Shown piece after piece: positions 51,740 through 60,537 of a stretch of DNA of 64,000 nt (the first letter of the stretch is position 1; the number at the start of each line of letters is the position of its first letter). This stretch comes from Sycobia sp. Sy_11 (lineage: Eukaryota; Arthropoda; Insecta; Hymenoptera; Epichrysomallidae). The notes under the pieces are model-generated. The model did not search any database, was not told the origin of the DNA, and worked only from the letters and a program-made list of their open reading frames with translations. The stretch covers positions 2,649,501 through 2,713,500 of the forward strand of contig JACCIC010000022.1 of assembly GCA_018907035.1 (NCBI GenBank), given 5' to 3'. Both the position numbers and the translations under genes were made by a program.

Positions 51740-52135
51740 TTTAGTTTAGCGGACTCTGCGCGATGTCGTGCGCGTTCCGGATGGTCAATTCTTATATCTT
51801 ACGTATGCGCAGCCCACTTGCACAGAAACGAGGATATGGATGTTTAAAAATCTTTCCGTCGTTCGTGATCTAGGTGTATGTGTATATATATATATATATA
51901 TATGTACATGTATATATACACACGCGCGAAAAACGACAGTAAGAGTTTCAATAATGTGGATCGTCGTCGATGAGTCAAAATCCGCAATGCGATCCTATAA
52001 CGCCGATCGGATGATTTCATTCTCTCTGTTTCTGTGGCTCTTCCATATGGAATAATGCCGAGTCGTGCTCGAGGAATTCTTTCGAGCGAGGCCACGGGAG
52101 AAACCGCACACACACGCGCGTGCGCGCGCGCAGAT

Positions 52136-52144
52136 AAATATATA

Positions 52145-52191
<47 letters not shown>
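52136..52191. repeat. (TA)n microsatellite
   Basis: 56 bases of TA with one phase slip (tattata), preceded by a CGCGCG run. A shorter TA run is at 51886-51905. Confidence 0.95.
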
Positions 52192-52192
<1 letters not shown>

Positions 52193-52199
52193 GTAGGTG

Positions 52200-53820
52200 A
52201 CATCGTGTATTCAACGTAATTCTTAATTGGTATTGATCAGAGCATAAATGCTTGTCAGCTAATCGCGTCGAAGTTTCGTTACTAGCCATGGATCCTTGTA
52301 AAGCTAAAACCGTAGGAACAAGTAGAACTTACATCCAGTTCCCGTAAACAATAGAATTGGAAGAACATCGGCGATCACTGTGTGTATATCTAGAAAATAT
52401 TTTTTGCTCTTTTTTTTAAATAAACAATTGGTAACATACACTGTCAAAATTTTATAATAACCTACGAAGAAGAGGATGAGAGATATCGGCAATGGTCAAA
52501 ATCACATTCGGTCCAAATTTAGCGAGATAACTCTCATGATCTCCAAAATGAGCTCTTTAAGGTTTCAGGAACGCTCTTCCATTCCTCAGATATTGGAAAC
52601 TTAAATGGGGGTATGGTTTTGCATTAGAGTACTAATATGTTATTGTAAGCCAACATTTAGTATAGTGATTGTATGGAGCGACGCCCATTTCTGTCAAAGA
52701 AATCATTAATTTAAAAAATCTTCATAATTATCCAAACTAAAATAAATATGTAGATGGAAAATCAAATTGAAAAATAATTTATATTTTAATAATTATATAA
52801 TTCATAAACATGTTACCATTAGGAAAGTGCAATAAGTGGAGCTAGCGGTTCAGTTAGCTTTTCATCTGTGTGTTACAGACAAGCGTTCAAACGTCATAGA
52901 TTAGTCATGAAATGTTATTTGGTCTTCTGAAGCAAATGCTAGATTTTTTTAAGGCTTTGCCATCTAGTGAATTACTGCGCAGACATCTTATCAAATAATA
53001 ATGATAATGCCGTTAATTATAAGTTGGACGTTCTGAAAAGAGTAAGAGCATATTTAAATAATAGCTGTCATTAGACCTTGCACTCGAAATTGTTTTACTT
53101 TTTTGGCATGACGCATAGAGGTCTAGCGACCGACAAGCCACTTGATTCCATCTCTCTCCATCTCTGGTTTAAAAGCAAAATCGTTCAGACAATCAAAAAT
53201 TAGCATCGCGGCTACATATCGCTCTCTACAGTATCACCAGTCAGAACTCTCACTTTTCATTTTTATGGACGCCCCACGCATTTGTACATGAATAAGAATT
53301 AGAGGAATGGGTAGGAATAAGGAAGAATTGAGTATTCACGTCGAGGGGACGGGGAGAAAACTCGGCAATCGGAAGGCAACGTTGCGAACACCAACGTTAG
53401 ATGCGAGGGAAAGAAAATGTATTTTCCATTTTTCCGTTCATAATATGAATATTAATAAAGTATATCTGAAAATAGAGGATGTTAAGAAGAGAAGGAGAAA
53501 GCCTGTGGAAAAGGAAAATATATAAGGTCTGAGTTCCCTTGCCTGCATAGGCAATATTAGAAATATTAAAATTGCTGGGGCTGATTGAAGGTGTGAAGAC
53601 GATTCGATTGGCAATTGGAAATAACGGAAGGAATAAGGGTCGTTCAACACGCGCGTATACGCAATTTTATTCAATGCAATTTCAATGTGTATATAAATAC
53701 AAGTTCTTTTAACGCTAATTAACCAGCACCAAGCCCATTCCCCTATCGTATTGGTATAAAATTATATTTATTCATTCGACTGAAATTCTCTCCATCTTTG
53801 AATAAAACATTAATCGTATT
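52200..53820. other. Probable 5' intron or intergenic DNA, no gene recognised
   Basis: AT-rich. A 72-codon open frame at 53307-53525 is basic and not recognisable. Confidence 0.4.
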
Positions 53821-53849
53821 TTATAGCTTTTGAATTTTTAAAAATTTAA

Positions 53850-54182
53850 ATGGCTGCGAATACGTCGTCAACGCCTTCTTCGAGCCCTAAATCACTGTTG
53901 CGTGGGACCGTTGAACCCTCCCAAGCAATAACAGCCGGTGGGGAGGAGCGCGCGAGCTCGACGCCCCCATCGCTCCCGGTGCTCCGTGCAGCTTCTATGA
54001 AGTATTTCGAATCCCACCGTGAAATTTTAGGGACTTATTGTTGGAGTTTGACTCAATGGGCAGAGCATAAGTGTATTTTTAAGAAACGGCCTATACTTGC
54101 GAAAGGATATGTTTGCGACATTAATTTTCTAAAGGCGGCCGAAAAAATTGTTCTCTTTTTATCGACCAAAATAATATTCTGA
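53850..54182 (+). CDS. Candidate N-terminal exon or small ORF upstream of TTLL5
   Basis: The ATG at 53850 has good context (tttaaATGG). It is preceded by a 3' splice site (gtattttatag, ending at 53826). The first ~50 codons are GC-richer than the surroundings and Ser/Pro/Thr-rich (MAANTSSTPSSSPKSLLRGT, later SLPVLRAAS), as in the low-complexity N-termini of several TTLL proteins. The remaining ~60 codons are AT-rich and may be intron read-through after a possible donor at AA|gtattt near 54001. Two AATAAA signals follow the stop (54184 and 54200), so a separate short gene is also possible. No TTL domain residues are present. Confidence 0.3.
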   Translation: MAANTSSTPSSSPKSLLRGTVEPSQAITAGGEERASSTPPSLPVLRAASMKYFESHREILGTYCWSLTQWAEHKCIFKKRPILAKGYVCDINFLKAAEKIVLFLSTKIIF

Positions 54183-54183
54183 A

Positions 54184-54205
54184 AATAAAATTTATTTTCA
54201 ATAAA
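54184..54205 (+). terminator. Two AATAAA polyadenylation signals after the 53.85-kb ORF
   Basis: aataaa at 54184-54189 and 54200-54205, within 20 bases of the ORF stop. In AT-rich DNA such hexamers are common, so the support is weak. Confidence 0.2.
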
Positions 54206-54209
54206 ATGA

Positions 54210-55104
54210 AAGATATTTCACGAGTGTTTATATTCTTGTCACTCTGCGCTTTGAAATGTTGGAGATATTCTTGTTACATCGGATGTAACTGACATATCGT
54301 GTATTCAAAAAAATTCTATATATTTACTATAAACTCGCATCCGACACGAATTCGATTCGCTCTTACTTCCAACGTCATACGGTATTGGAAATCAACCAAA
54401 GTCACTCTCATTATACAAACTTCTCTTATATTTCCTGTTATTTTTATCATTTATAACGCTTTTCTTCACATTCTAACTAATTTACCATTAAAAATTCTAT
54501 ATTATTTTACAAAATCAGTCGGCATTCTAGTCACATCGTGCATTGCACATTTTCTTAACCCGTCCAAAGAAATGCGGAGAAAGGTGAAGTTCATAAACTC
54601 AATGCTATAACACACGAAAACGTTAATACAAATAATTTTTTCTATTTTTCATAAAAAAATTTTTATATTCTATACTGCTTAAGCAACACAATGAAAAATT
54701 TTGTATACCATTTAATTTTTTTTTTGTTTATGAGTCCAATTGAGGCCATTACTTATATCCCTTGATACATGCACATTATATATATATATATATAATATGC
54801 GCCTTAATGACACACGTTTCAATAGGATCGGTAATGGAATAGATTTTGAAATTGACTCTCAAGGGTAGAGATTCGAAAAAGACCCTTTGTAGGCTCCAGT
54901 GCGCGCGCAAACGTTTAAAACGTGACGCATACTGGACAAGGTCATTGCGCTCGGTGTGCGCGCGCGCGCGTGTGTGTGTGTGCTTTGCTGGTCGACAAAT
55001 TCCATACTATGGCTATAGTTTGCAATCTGTAGAATCTGTAGACTCGTATGTATATCTAGTAAACGAAGTACTGTTCATATTAAGAGTAATTATATGAGCG
55101 AGTG

Positions 55105-55141
<37 letters not shown>

Positions 55142-55491
55142 GAAAGAGAGGGAGTCAATGAGAGGTAAACCGCGGTGCGGCCTGATTCCTTGAAATTTTT
55201 TCCCTTATGCTCTCTCGCCTTTCCACAGCCGTTCAGCGATCATTCATCGATTGCTCCTTTTCTCTCTCTCTTTCTCTCTTTCTCTTTCTTCGTATATCAA
55301 CGACCGCTGTTACTAATGGTTCGACGATGACCTTTTATACGTCAAGGCGAAAGACGAGCGCAATCAACGCGCTTTGCGACCAACTGATATTACATAAAGC
55401 CCTCGTCGAATAATATTTTGTTGCTCTTTTAAATTATACGTATGCTCAGACACACACTAATATTTTTTGTTTTTCTGGTTTTGTTTTTTAG
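54210..55491. other. Region where a further TTLL5 exon would be expected; none seen
   Basis: Searched for a block encoding the conserved 'GERYHL...FK..RT' segment that precedes the FNLLW block in TTLL5. None was found on the + strand. It holds a CG/GT run (54957-54983), a GA run (55100-55136) and a good 3' splice site at 55229 (cctttccacag) that leads into no recognisable coding sequence. Confidence 0.4.
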
Positions 55492-55598
55492 GTTTCCATC
55501 AATGAGCAGTCGTTCAATCTCCTGTGGATGGGCAATCATCCGAAACCCGACGTCTTTCGGAATCTCCTGCCTTATCAGAAAGTCAATCATTTTCCTAG
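55492..55598 (+). CDS. TTLL5: TTLL5 tubulin polyglutamylase, first certain exon
   Basis: It encodes VSINEQSFNLLWMGNHPKPD, then VFRNLLPYQKVNHFP and the first two bases of an Arg codon. The W-x-G-x-H-x-K-P and QKVNHFPR blocks identify the TTL family, and their combination with the next exon (SYEITRKDRLYKN) points to TTLL5. The 3' splice site is a T-rich tract ending ttttttag (55491) and the 5' site is CTAG|gtaact. Residues are numbered here 1-36 of the visible protein. TTLL5 adds glutamate side chains to tubulin tails in the cytoplasm, on microtubules of cilia, sperm and other stable arrays. Upstream exons are unresolved, so this is not the protein start. Confidence 0.93.
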
Positions 55599-56206
55599 GT
55601 AACTGCCCTTTCTTTTTAATGAAAAATGTATTATAAACATGGATCACGATGCAATAGTCACTAGAGTTCTTTTGTAATTTCCATTGTACCGATCGTTATA
55701 GCGACACCTCAAATGAAATGAATACTTTTGAATTAAACAGACTAACAAAATTCGCAATTTTGGCAGAATTTCAGGAATCGATGTGCACTATTTTTCACTG
55801 GTACTTGGAAATTGAGTTTTTTTTCATTGAGTCCGTGAAACGCGTCACTTTTCATCGCGAAATGATTTGTCGTATTTTTTTTTGAGGATCAAATTTACAT
55901 TATATATACGCATATGTTTCAAACATCAATATACAAAAGTTTGCCCACCTCTCGCTAATTTCAAGTAATTATTTATAAAAGAGCCCTACGATTACTCCGT
56001 GGGTAATCTACATATACTCGTAAAACTACTGAGGATGCTTTTTTTGTTCTTTCATATATTTCAAGATTTTCGACATTTTCGACATTAACTTCTCGAGATA
56101 TATTAATTAGTCGATTTCATTAGTTGCTCTGTTTAAATAAAATGCAATTCTTACATCGAACAGTGTACACAGGAATGGGTGCTTAAATAATTGACGAGCT
56201 AACGAT

Positions 56207-56209
<3 letters not shown>

Positions 56210-56264
<55 letters not shown>
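56210..56264. repeat. (TA)n microsatellite in TTLL5 intron
   Basis: 55-base TA run. It can pair with itself or with the neighbouring run at 56366. Confidence 0.95.
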
Positions 56265-56265
<1 letters not shown>

Positions 56266-56361
56266 GGGCTTTTACAGCCTTCCTGACCGGGTGCTGTCTT
56301 TGCATTTAATCGGCGAGCACAATTAACATTGACAAAAAAATTCTCGCGTTAGCCTTCCATA

Positions 56362-56365
<4 letters not shown>

Positions 56366-56439
<74 letters not shown>
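56366..56439. repeat. (TA)n microsatellite in TTLL5 intron
   Basis: About 74 bases of TA with one phase slip (attata), giving two TA blocks in tandem. Confidence 0.95.
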
Positions 56440-56440
<1 letters not shown>

Positions 56441-56692
56441 TATAAAGTTTCGGTCGTCAGCTCGAGGAGGTCGAGATCACCTTATCGCTCCGCATAGATC
56501 CAAAAATTAGAAAAACCAGTCGAACCCGGTCGACCTTCGCGCTCTCTATCTCTCTGTTTCTCTCGTATCCATCTCACCTTCTCTAGAGATATGGAAGCGC
56601 GGGCAAGATCCTCTCACCCCACCCCACCCCTTCCTCACGAACACGCCCCCTTATGGCCCTGAAAATCGAGGGACTCAATCAACTTGCATACT

Positions 56693-56725
56693 TGTGTGTG
56701 TGTGTGTGTGTGTGCGTGCGCGTGC
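56693..56725 (+). repeat. (TG)n run just upstream of a TTLL5 3' splice site
   Basis: About 11 TG units followed by cgtgcgcgtgc, ending 32 bases before the acceptor at 56757. There is no real pyrimidine tract between it and the acceptor (tatgttacgtgccgcag). In other animals, UG repeats in this position bind TDP-43-type proteins and weaken exon inclusion. Confidence 0.85.
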
Positions 56726-56757
56726 TCATGCGTATGTATATATGTTACGTGCCGCAG

Positions 56758-56971
56758 ATCGTACGAGATAACGCGCAAGGATCGGCTCTACAAGAACATC
56801 GAGGCGATGCAGCGCAGCAGGGGTACGCGGAACCTCGACTTCATACCCCAGACCTTCGTGCTGCCGAACGAGTCCAGGGAGCTGCTGACCGCGCACTTCA
56901 GGTATCGGGGACCCTGGATCGTCAAGCCGAAGGCCAGCTCGCGCGGCCGCGGCATCTACATCGTCAACAGC
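56758..56971 (+). CDS. TTLL5: TTLL5 exon with ATP-binding lysine and glycine-rich loop
   Basis: 214 nt. The first base completes the Arg left open by the previous exon. It then reads SYEITRKDRLYKNIEAMQRS, a FIPQTFVLP block, GPWIVKPKASSRGRGIYIV and NS, ending AGC|gtgagt in phase 0 (residues 36-107). RDRLYKN and PQTFxLP are hallmarks of glutamylating TTLLs. GPWIVKP carries the ATP-contacting lysine, and SSRGRGI is the flexible loop over the nucleotide in ATP-grasp enzymes. GC is far above the flanks, as in the other exons. A longer 118-codon frame over it in another phase is only a shadow. Confidence 0.96.
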
Positions 56972-59085
56972 GTGAGTGTGCGCAACGATTCGACGTTTGC
57001 CTCAAATGAAAAAAAGTGTTTTACACTTTCCGTACGACCGGATCGTCCCATTTTTATGGATAGCCGCGCGATTTTTGCACTCGGTTATTTTGATACGCTG
57101 ATCAAAATAGGGCAATGATTCATTGTACTTAATTATGCGAATATTTCGTAAATTGTCTTTTAAAATGTTTACTAAGCATTAGAAAAAATTTTATTTAACT
57201 TTCAATGAATGTAGTTGAGTTTTATATATATATATATTAACGGTAAATTACGGTCATCTTCTATGATATTCATTGTGGAAAAATTAAAGAAAAAATTAAC
57301 ATTTTCCTTGAACTTAAAGAGCATTATGTTCAAAATAGAGAAGTCTGTTCTGAAATTCAAGTTCAAAAAATTTGAAAGCTGAAAATTTGAATTTCGAATG
57401 ATTTTTATCACTGAAATGTGATTGAAAATCAAAGACATGTTTTTTGTGTTAAATAATGATTGTTTTTTAAATAATTTTTTTGCAGCATATTTTACTGGAA
57501 ACCACAATAGAAATTTTTTCGAAATTTTGATTTTGTATGTTTTAGAGTAATCAAAAAGTGCATGTGATGATGTTGAAAAATTAAGAATATTTTCTAAACT
57601 AGTTATCAAAATTTGCCTTCTTTAGAAATTTTTATTAAAGTGTATTATTTTGAAAAAAAATCTTTACCATAATGAATTATTCTTTTATTCTATTGTGTGT
57701 GTGTGTGTGTGTGTGCGCGCGCGCGCGCGCGCATTTTTTATATGTATTTCGAGTAATTTTTTTATAGAACTTTTTGGATAATTTGTTAATTTGCTAATTT
57801 TGGATGATCTGTAGATTCAACTTTCGCTTTTTTTTTAATTATAGAAAATCCTGATAAAGCACACAGAATCGGTCACTTCTTTAAATTTGTTTTTGAAAAT
57901 CATTTAATTAACTCAGATTGGTTGACACTAAAACTTCTTTTTATTTGCTTAGAAACTGACCTATCCTTTAATTTTTGAGAATTTGTCGCATATGTGTAAT
58001 TTATGAATAATATATTAAATATAAATATGGAGCCATATAAATAATACTCGATTCGTTTGAATGATACGCAGTGCAATGTGATGTTGTCCATAATTCATTA
58101 TGAATTCGAACTAAACACTAATCTGATTACGCCTGTGTCTGACCAAATCAGATCTACATCTACTGCATTATGTTGTCCAGGCTCTTGAAAAGTCAATTAT
58201 TATTTTCAAAAAATGAAATAAATAGCGAAAACGTAGAAAACAGTTTCTGTATTTTCCTTATTGAATCATTTGTTTCGAATTGTTTTACAATTTTTAAAAG
58301 CGAATTTACGACGTGCGTTGCATAATTAAATAGATAACGAAATATTAAATCCGAGCTCGTTCAAGGCTAAGAATTTAAGATATTACATGCATATTTCCAT
58401 TGCTTCCGGGACTTAAGTCTCGGCTACGTAATTCAAACATTGTCGTCAAATACAAGACTGTTTGTCAACATTTATGTTTACTGTCTGCTTTTTACCGTTT
58501 ATTATCTACAATTGAAGGTTTTCCTTCCGTTGATTACATAAGAATTAAATAAAAGTTTTCTTGTTTCATTGCCTAACATTAGAACCCGTAAGATATCACA
58601 AATTTTATTAAATAATTTTACACTATAAAAATCTAATTCTATATAACGCATTCTAGTCTGCACAAGCACAATATTACTCTTTTTAAAGAATTATCCAAAA
58701 CATTTCATTAGAATATAAATTTTTTTTTACAAATATATAACAATTATTCACTAAGAATTTGTTAACAGTATTTGCAAAAATACTTGAAAAATAACGAAAA
58801 ATTTCTTTTCTATAAGTCTTGTTTTTGTTTATACGAATGTCAATGAAGCATAGCGTATATTTCTAATGAAAATATGTATGGTAATTACTCGACCGTTAAA
58901 AATGCAAATTTTGAACGATGCTTGCTCTCAAATTGGGAAATAAATTTTAAATAACCGATATCACAGTTATTTCTACGATTAAATTGACCAATAAAAAACT
59001 GACATTCTTTAACACGTGGATAGTGAAACGGGCGAAAAAAAACGCGCAATGATGTACATTAATTTCGACCTTCCTCCGTTCGCAG
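56972..59085 (+). other. TTLL5 intron between exons at 56.9 and 59.1 kb
   Basis: 2114-nt phase-0 intron with a consensus gtgagt donor and a ccttcctccgttcgcag acceptor. It is AT-rich and contains (GT)n(GC)n at 57697-57734. The 135-codon minus-strand frame at 57202-57609 is AT-rich, has no family resemblance and is not called. Confidence 0.85.
57697..57734. repeat. (GT)n(GC)n tract in TTLL5 intron
   Basis: Alternating purine-pyrimidine over 38 bases, GT then GC. Confidence 0.9.
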
Positions 59086-59342
59086 CCGGAGAAAATCTTG
59101 ACCGACGAATCGGTCATCGTCGCCCAGTACATCAACAATCCCCTCCTGGTCGACGGGCACAAGTGCGACCTGCGCCTCTACGTGACAGTCACGAATTACG
59201 ATCCCCTGCTGATTTACCTGTACGAGGAGGGCCTGGTGAGATTCGCGACCGTCAAGTACGACGGCGGCAATCAGTACGTGTGGAATCCTTGCATGCATCT
59301 CTGCAACTACAGCATAAACAAGTTTCACGTCGACTACGTAAA
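59086..59342 (+). CDS. TTLL5: TTLL5 exon with central catalytic block
   Basis: 257 nt, residues 108-193. It reads PEKILTDESVIVAQYINNPL, LVDGHKCDLRLYVTVTNYDP, LLIYLYEEGLVRFATVKY, then NPCMHLCNYSINKFHVDYV, ending AA|gtgagt in phase 2. The YI-x-NPLL and K-x-D-x-R-x-Y blocks line the ATP and tubulin-tail pockets; the Arg of DLRLY is a family-wide catalytic residue. HLCNYS has Cys where HLTNYS is usual in TTLLs. The Asn of NYS is kept, so loss of activity is not implied. A (TA)n run starts 15 bases after the donor. Confidence 0.96.
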
Positions 59343-59354
59343 GTGAGTTTCATA

Positions 59355-59357
<3 letters not shown>

Positions 59358-59416
<59 letters not shown>
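59358..59416. repeat. (TA)n microsatellite next to a TTLL5 donor
   Basis: 59 bases of TA starting 15 bases after the 5' splice site at 59342/59343. Confidence 0.95.
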
Positions 59417-59420
<4 letters not shown>

Positions 59421-60119
59421 CACATCCCGTGAGACCTCTCAATAAGATCATCCAAGCCCCAAAGAGCAACAGTTTTTTTGGCGAATTTCGATACCCTCTT
59501 TTTCTGTTCACGATGTCGTTTAATTCCTGTCTTTTATCTTTACGCGGCGCTGTGATTATTCACAGGACGAAACGGCCGTTCGACATAACTACGCCTGCTT
59601 TTTTTCTCACCATTCAGAGGCAATCGTTGCCGAGCAGTGCGTTAATTAACAAATGAACGGAACCAAGAAGCAAAGAAAATATCGCACTTCGAGCACGCGG
59701 ACAATTAAAAAATTGATATAAATAACATTTTATCAACGTTTGTAACGGATCTATTAAAGAATAAAATGAATAAATTTTCTTATCATTAAAAGCAGGAATT
59801 GCCGCAAGTGTAGAAATATCGAACGTTAAGCTTGAATATGTTTTTTGGCGTTTGTATTAAATATGCCATTTTTTTTACTTGATCATTATACGCGAAAATT
59901 TTTTTACTTACCTTCGCACATAAACGTTCATTGAATTGCTGCAGTGCCCTCGACCTTATTGAGAAATTCGCTCGCGGATCATAATCGTGCTCGGATTACT
60001 ACTCGTTTCGAGCGAAAATAGAGAAAACGAACCTGATGGATACATTCGGTAGATTAAATGAATATTTCCCATTTGTATACTGATTAATAATTTTAGATTT
60101 TCATTTACATATTTTTTAT

Positions 60120-60126
<7 letters not shown>

Positions 60127-60178
<52 letters not shown>
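60127..60178. repeat. (AT)n microsatellite in TTLL5 intron
   Basis: 52-base AT run, 160 bases before the acceptor of the next exon. Confidence 0.95.
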
Positions 60179-60180
<2 letters not shown>

Positions 60181-60288
60181 TAATATGAGTGCTATTGATT
60201 TCGTATTCTCTGTCGCTCATCTATGAAATACGAAATTAATAGATACAATCTCTTTGCAAAATGTATTTCTTAGCAATATTAAGACTAA

Positions 60289-60335
60289 TCTCTCTCTCTC
60301 TCTCTCTCTCTCCCCCTCGCCCTCTGCCCGCCTTT
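60289..60335 (+). repeat. (CT)n pyrimidine tract of a TTLL5 3' splice site
   Basis: Twelve CT units, then cccctcgccctctgcccgccttt, directly before AG at 60336-60337. A microsatellite serves as the pyrimidine tract. Confidence 0.85.
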
Positions 60336-60337
60336 AG

Positions 60338-60537
60338 AAGCGAGGATCCCGACGCGGAGGACGTCGGCCACAAGTGGACACTTTCGGCCCTGCTCAGGCA
60401 TCTGCGCTCGATCGGCCAGGACACGGAATTGCTAATGCAGCGCATCGAGGATATCATCATAAAGTCGATTCTCGCCACGGCATCCGGAATCATAAGCGGC
60501 GTCAAGCAATTCGTCAAGCATCCGGAAACCTGTTTCG
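60338..60537 (+). CDS. TTLL5: TTLL5 exon, alpha-helical part of the TTL core
   Basis: 200 nt. The first base completes Lys 193. It reads SEDPDAEDVGHKWTLSALLR, HLRSIGQDTELLMQRIEDII, then IKSILATASGIISGVKQFVK and HPETCF, ending TTCG|gtataa in phase 1 (residues 193-260). The D-P-(D/E)-x-E-D-x-G-x-K-W-(S/T) block, with Lys-Trp, is characteristic of TTLL5, and I-E-D-x-I-I-K-(S/T)-I is general to glutamylating TTLLs. The 110-codon frame that reads past the donor is exon plus intron and not a separate protein. Confidence 0.95.

Larger units (their letters stand above)
51000..51760 (+). promoter_or_regulatory. CpG-rich promoter region, probably of TTLL5
   Basis: An abrupt CpG-rich island with homopolymeric C and G runs, flanked by AT-rich DNA. 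Upstream GAGAGAGATAGAGAGAG (51000-51020) resembles GAGA-factor sites. TATAAAG lies at 51187-51193 and TATATAAA at 51710-51717, the second with TCATTG centred at the expected ~26 bases downstream. It is the nearest promoter-like region upstream of the TTLL5 exons, 3.7 kb away, and points the right way. The link to TTLL5 is inferred from position only. Confidence 0.45.
55599..56757 (+). other. TTLL5 intron between exons at 55.5 and 56.8 kb
   Basis: 1159-nt GT-AG intron, phase 2. It carries two long (TA)n runs (56210-56264 and 56366-56439). Before the acceptor, a (TG)n run replaces the usual pyrimidine tract. Confidence 0.85.
59343..60337 (+). other. TTLL5 intron between exons at 59.3 and 60.3 kb
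   Basis: 995-nt phase-2 intron. It has (TA)n close to the donor (59358-59416), another (TA)n at 60127-60178, and a likely branch site (actaat, about 60284-60289). That is followed by a (CT)n pyrimidine tract up to the acceptor cctttag (60337). Confidence 0.85.

Noticed and set aside
54299..54610. 103-codon open frame between the N-terminal candidate and the first TTLL5 exon
   Set aside because: AT-rich with no TTL residues; does not contain the missing conserved block.
55442..55636. 64-codon frame over the first certain TTLL5 exon
   Set aside because: Out-of-phase shadow of the real exon.
57202..57609. 135-codon minus-strand open frame inside a TTLL5 intron
   Set aside because: AT-rich, Phe/Ile/Asn/Lys-dominated translation typical of intron DNA, with no family resemblance.
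59016..59432. 138-codon frame over the third TTLL5 exon
   Set aside because: Wrong phase. It ends in a TA-repeat translation, and the true frame carries all family motifs.
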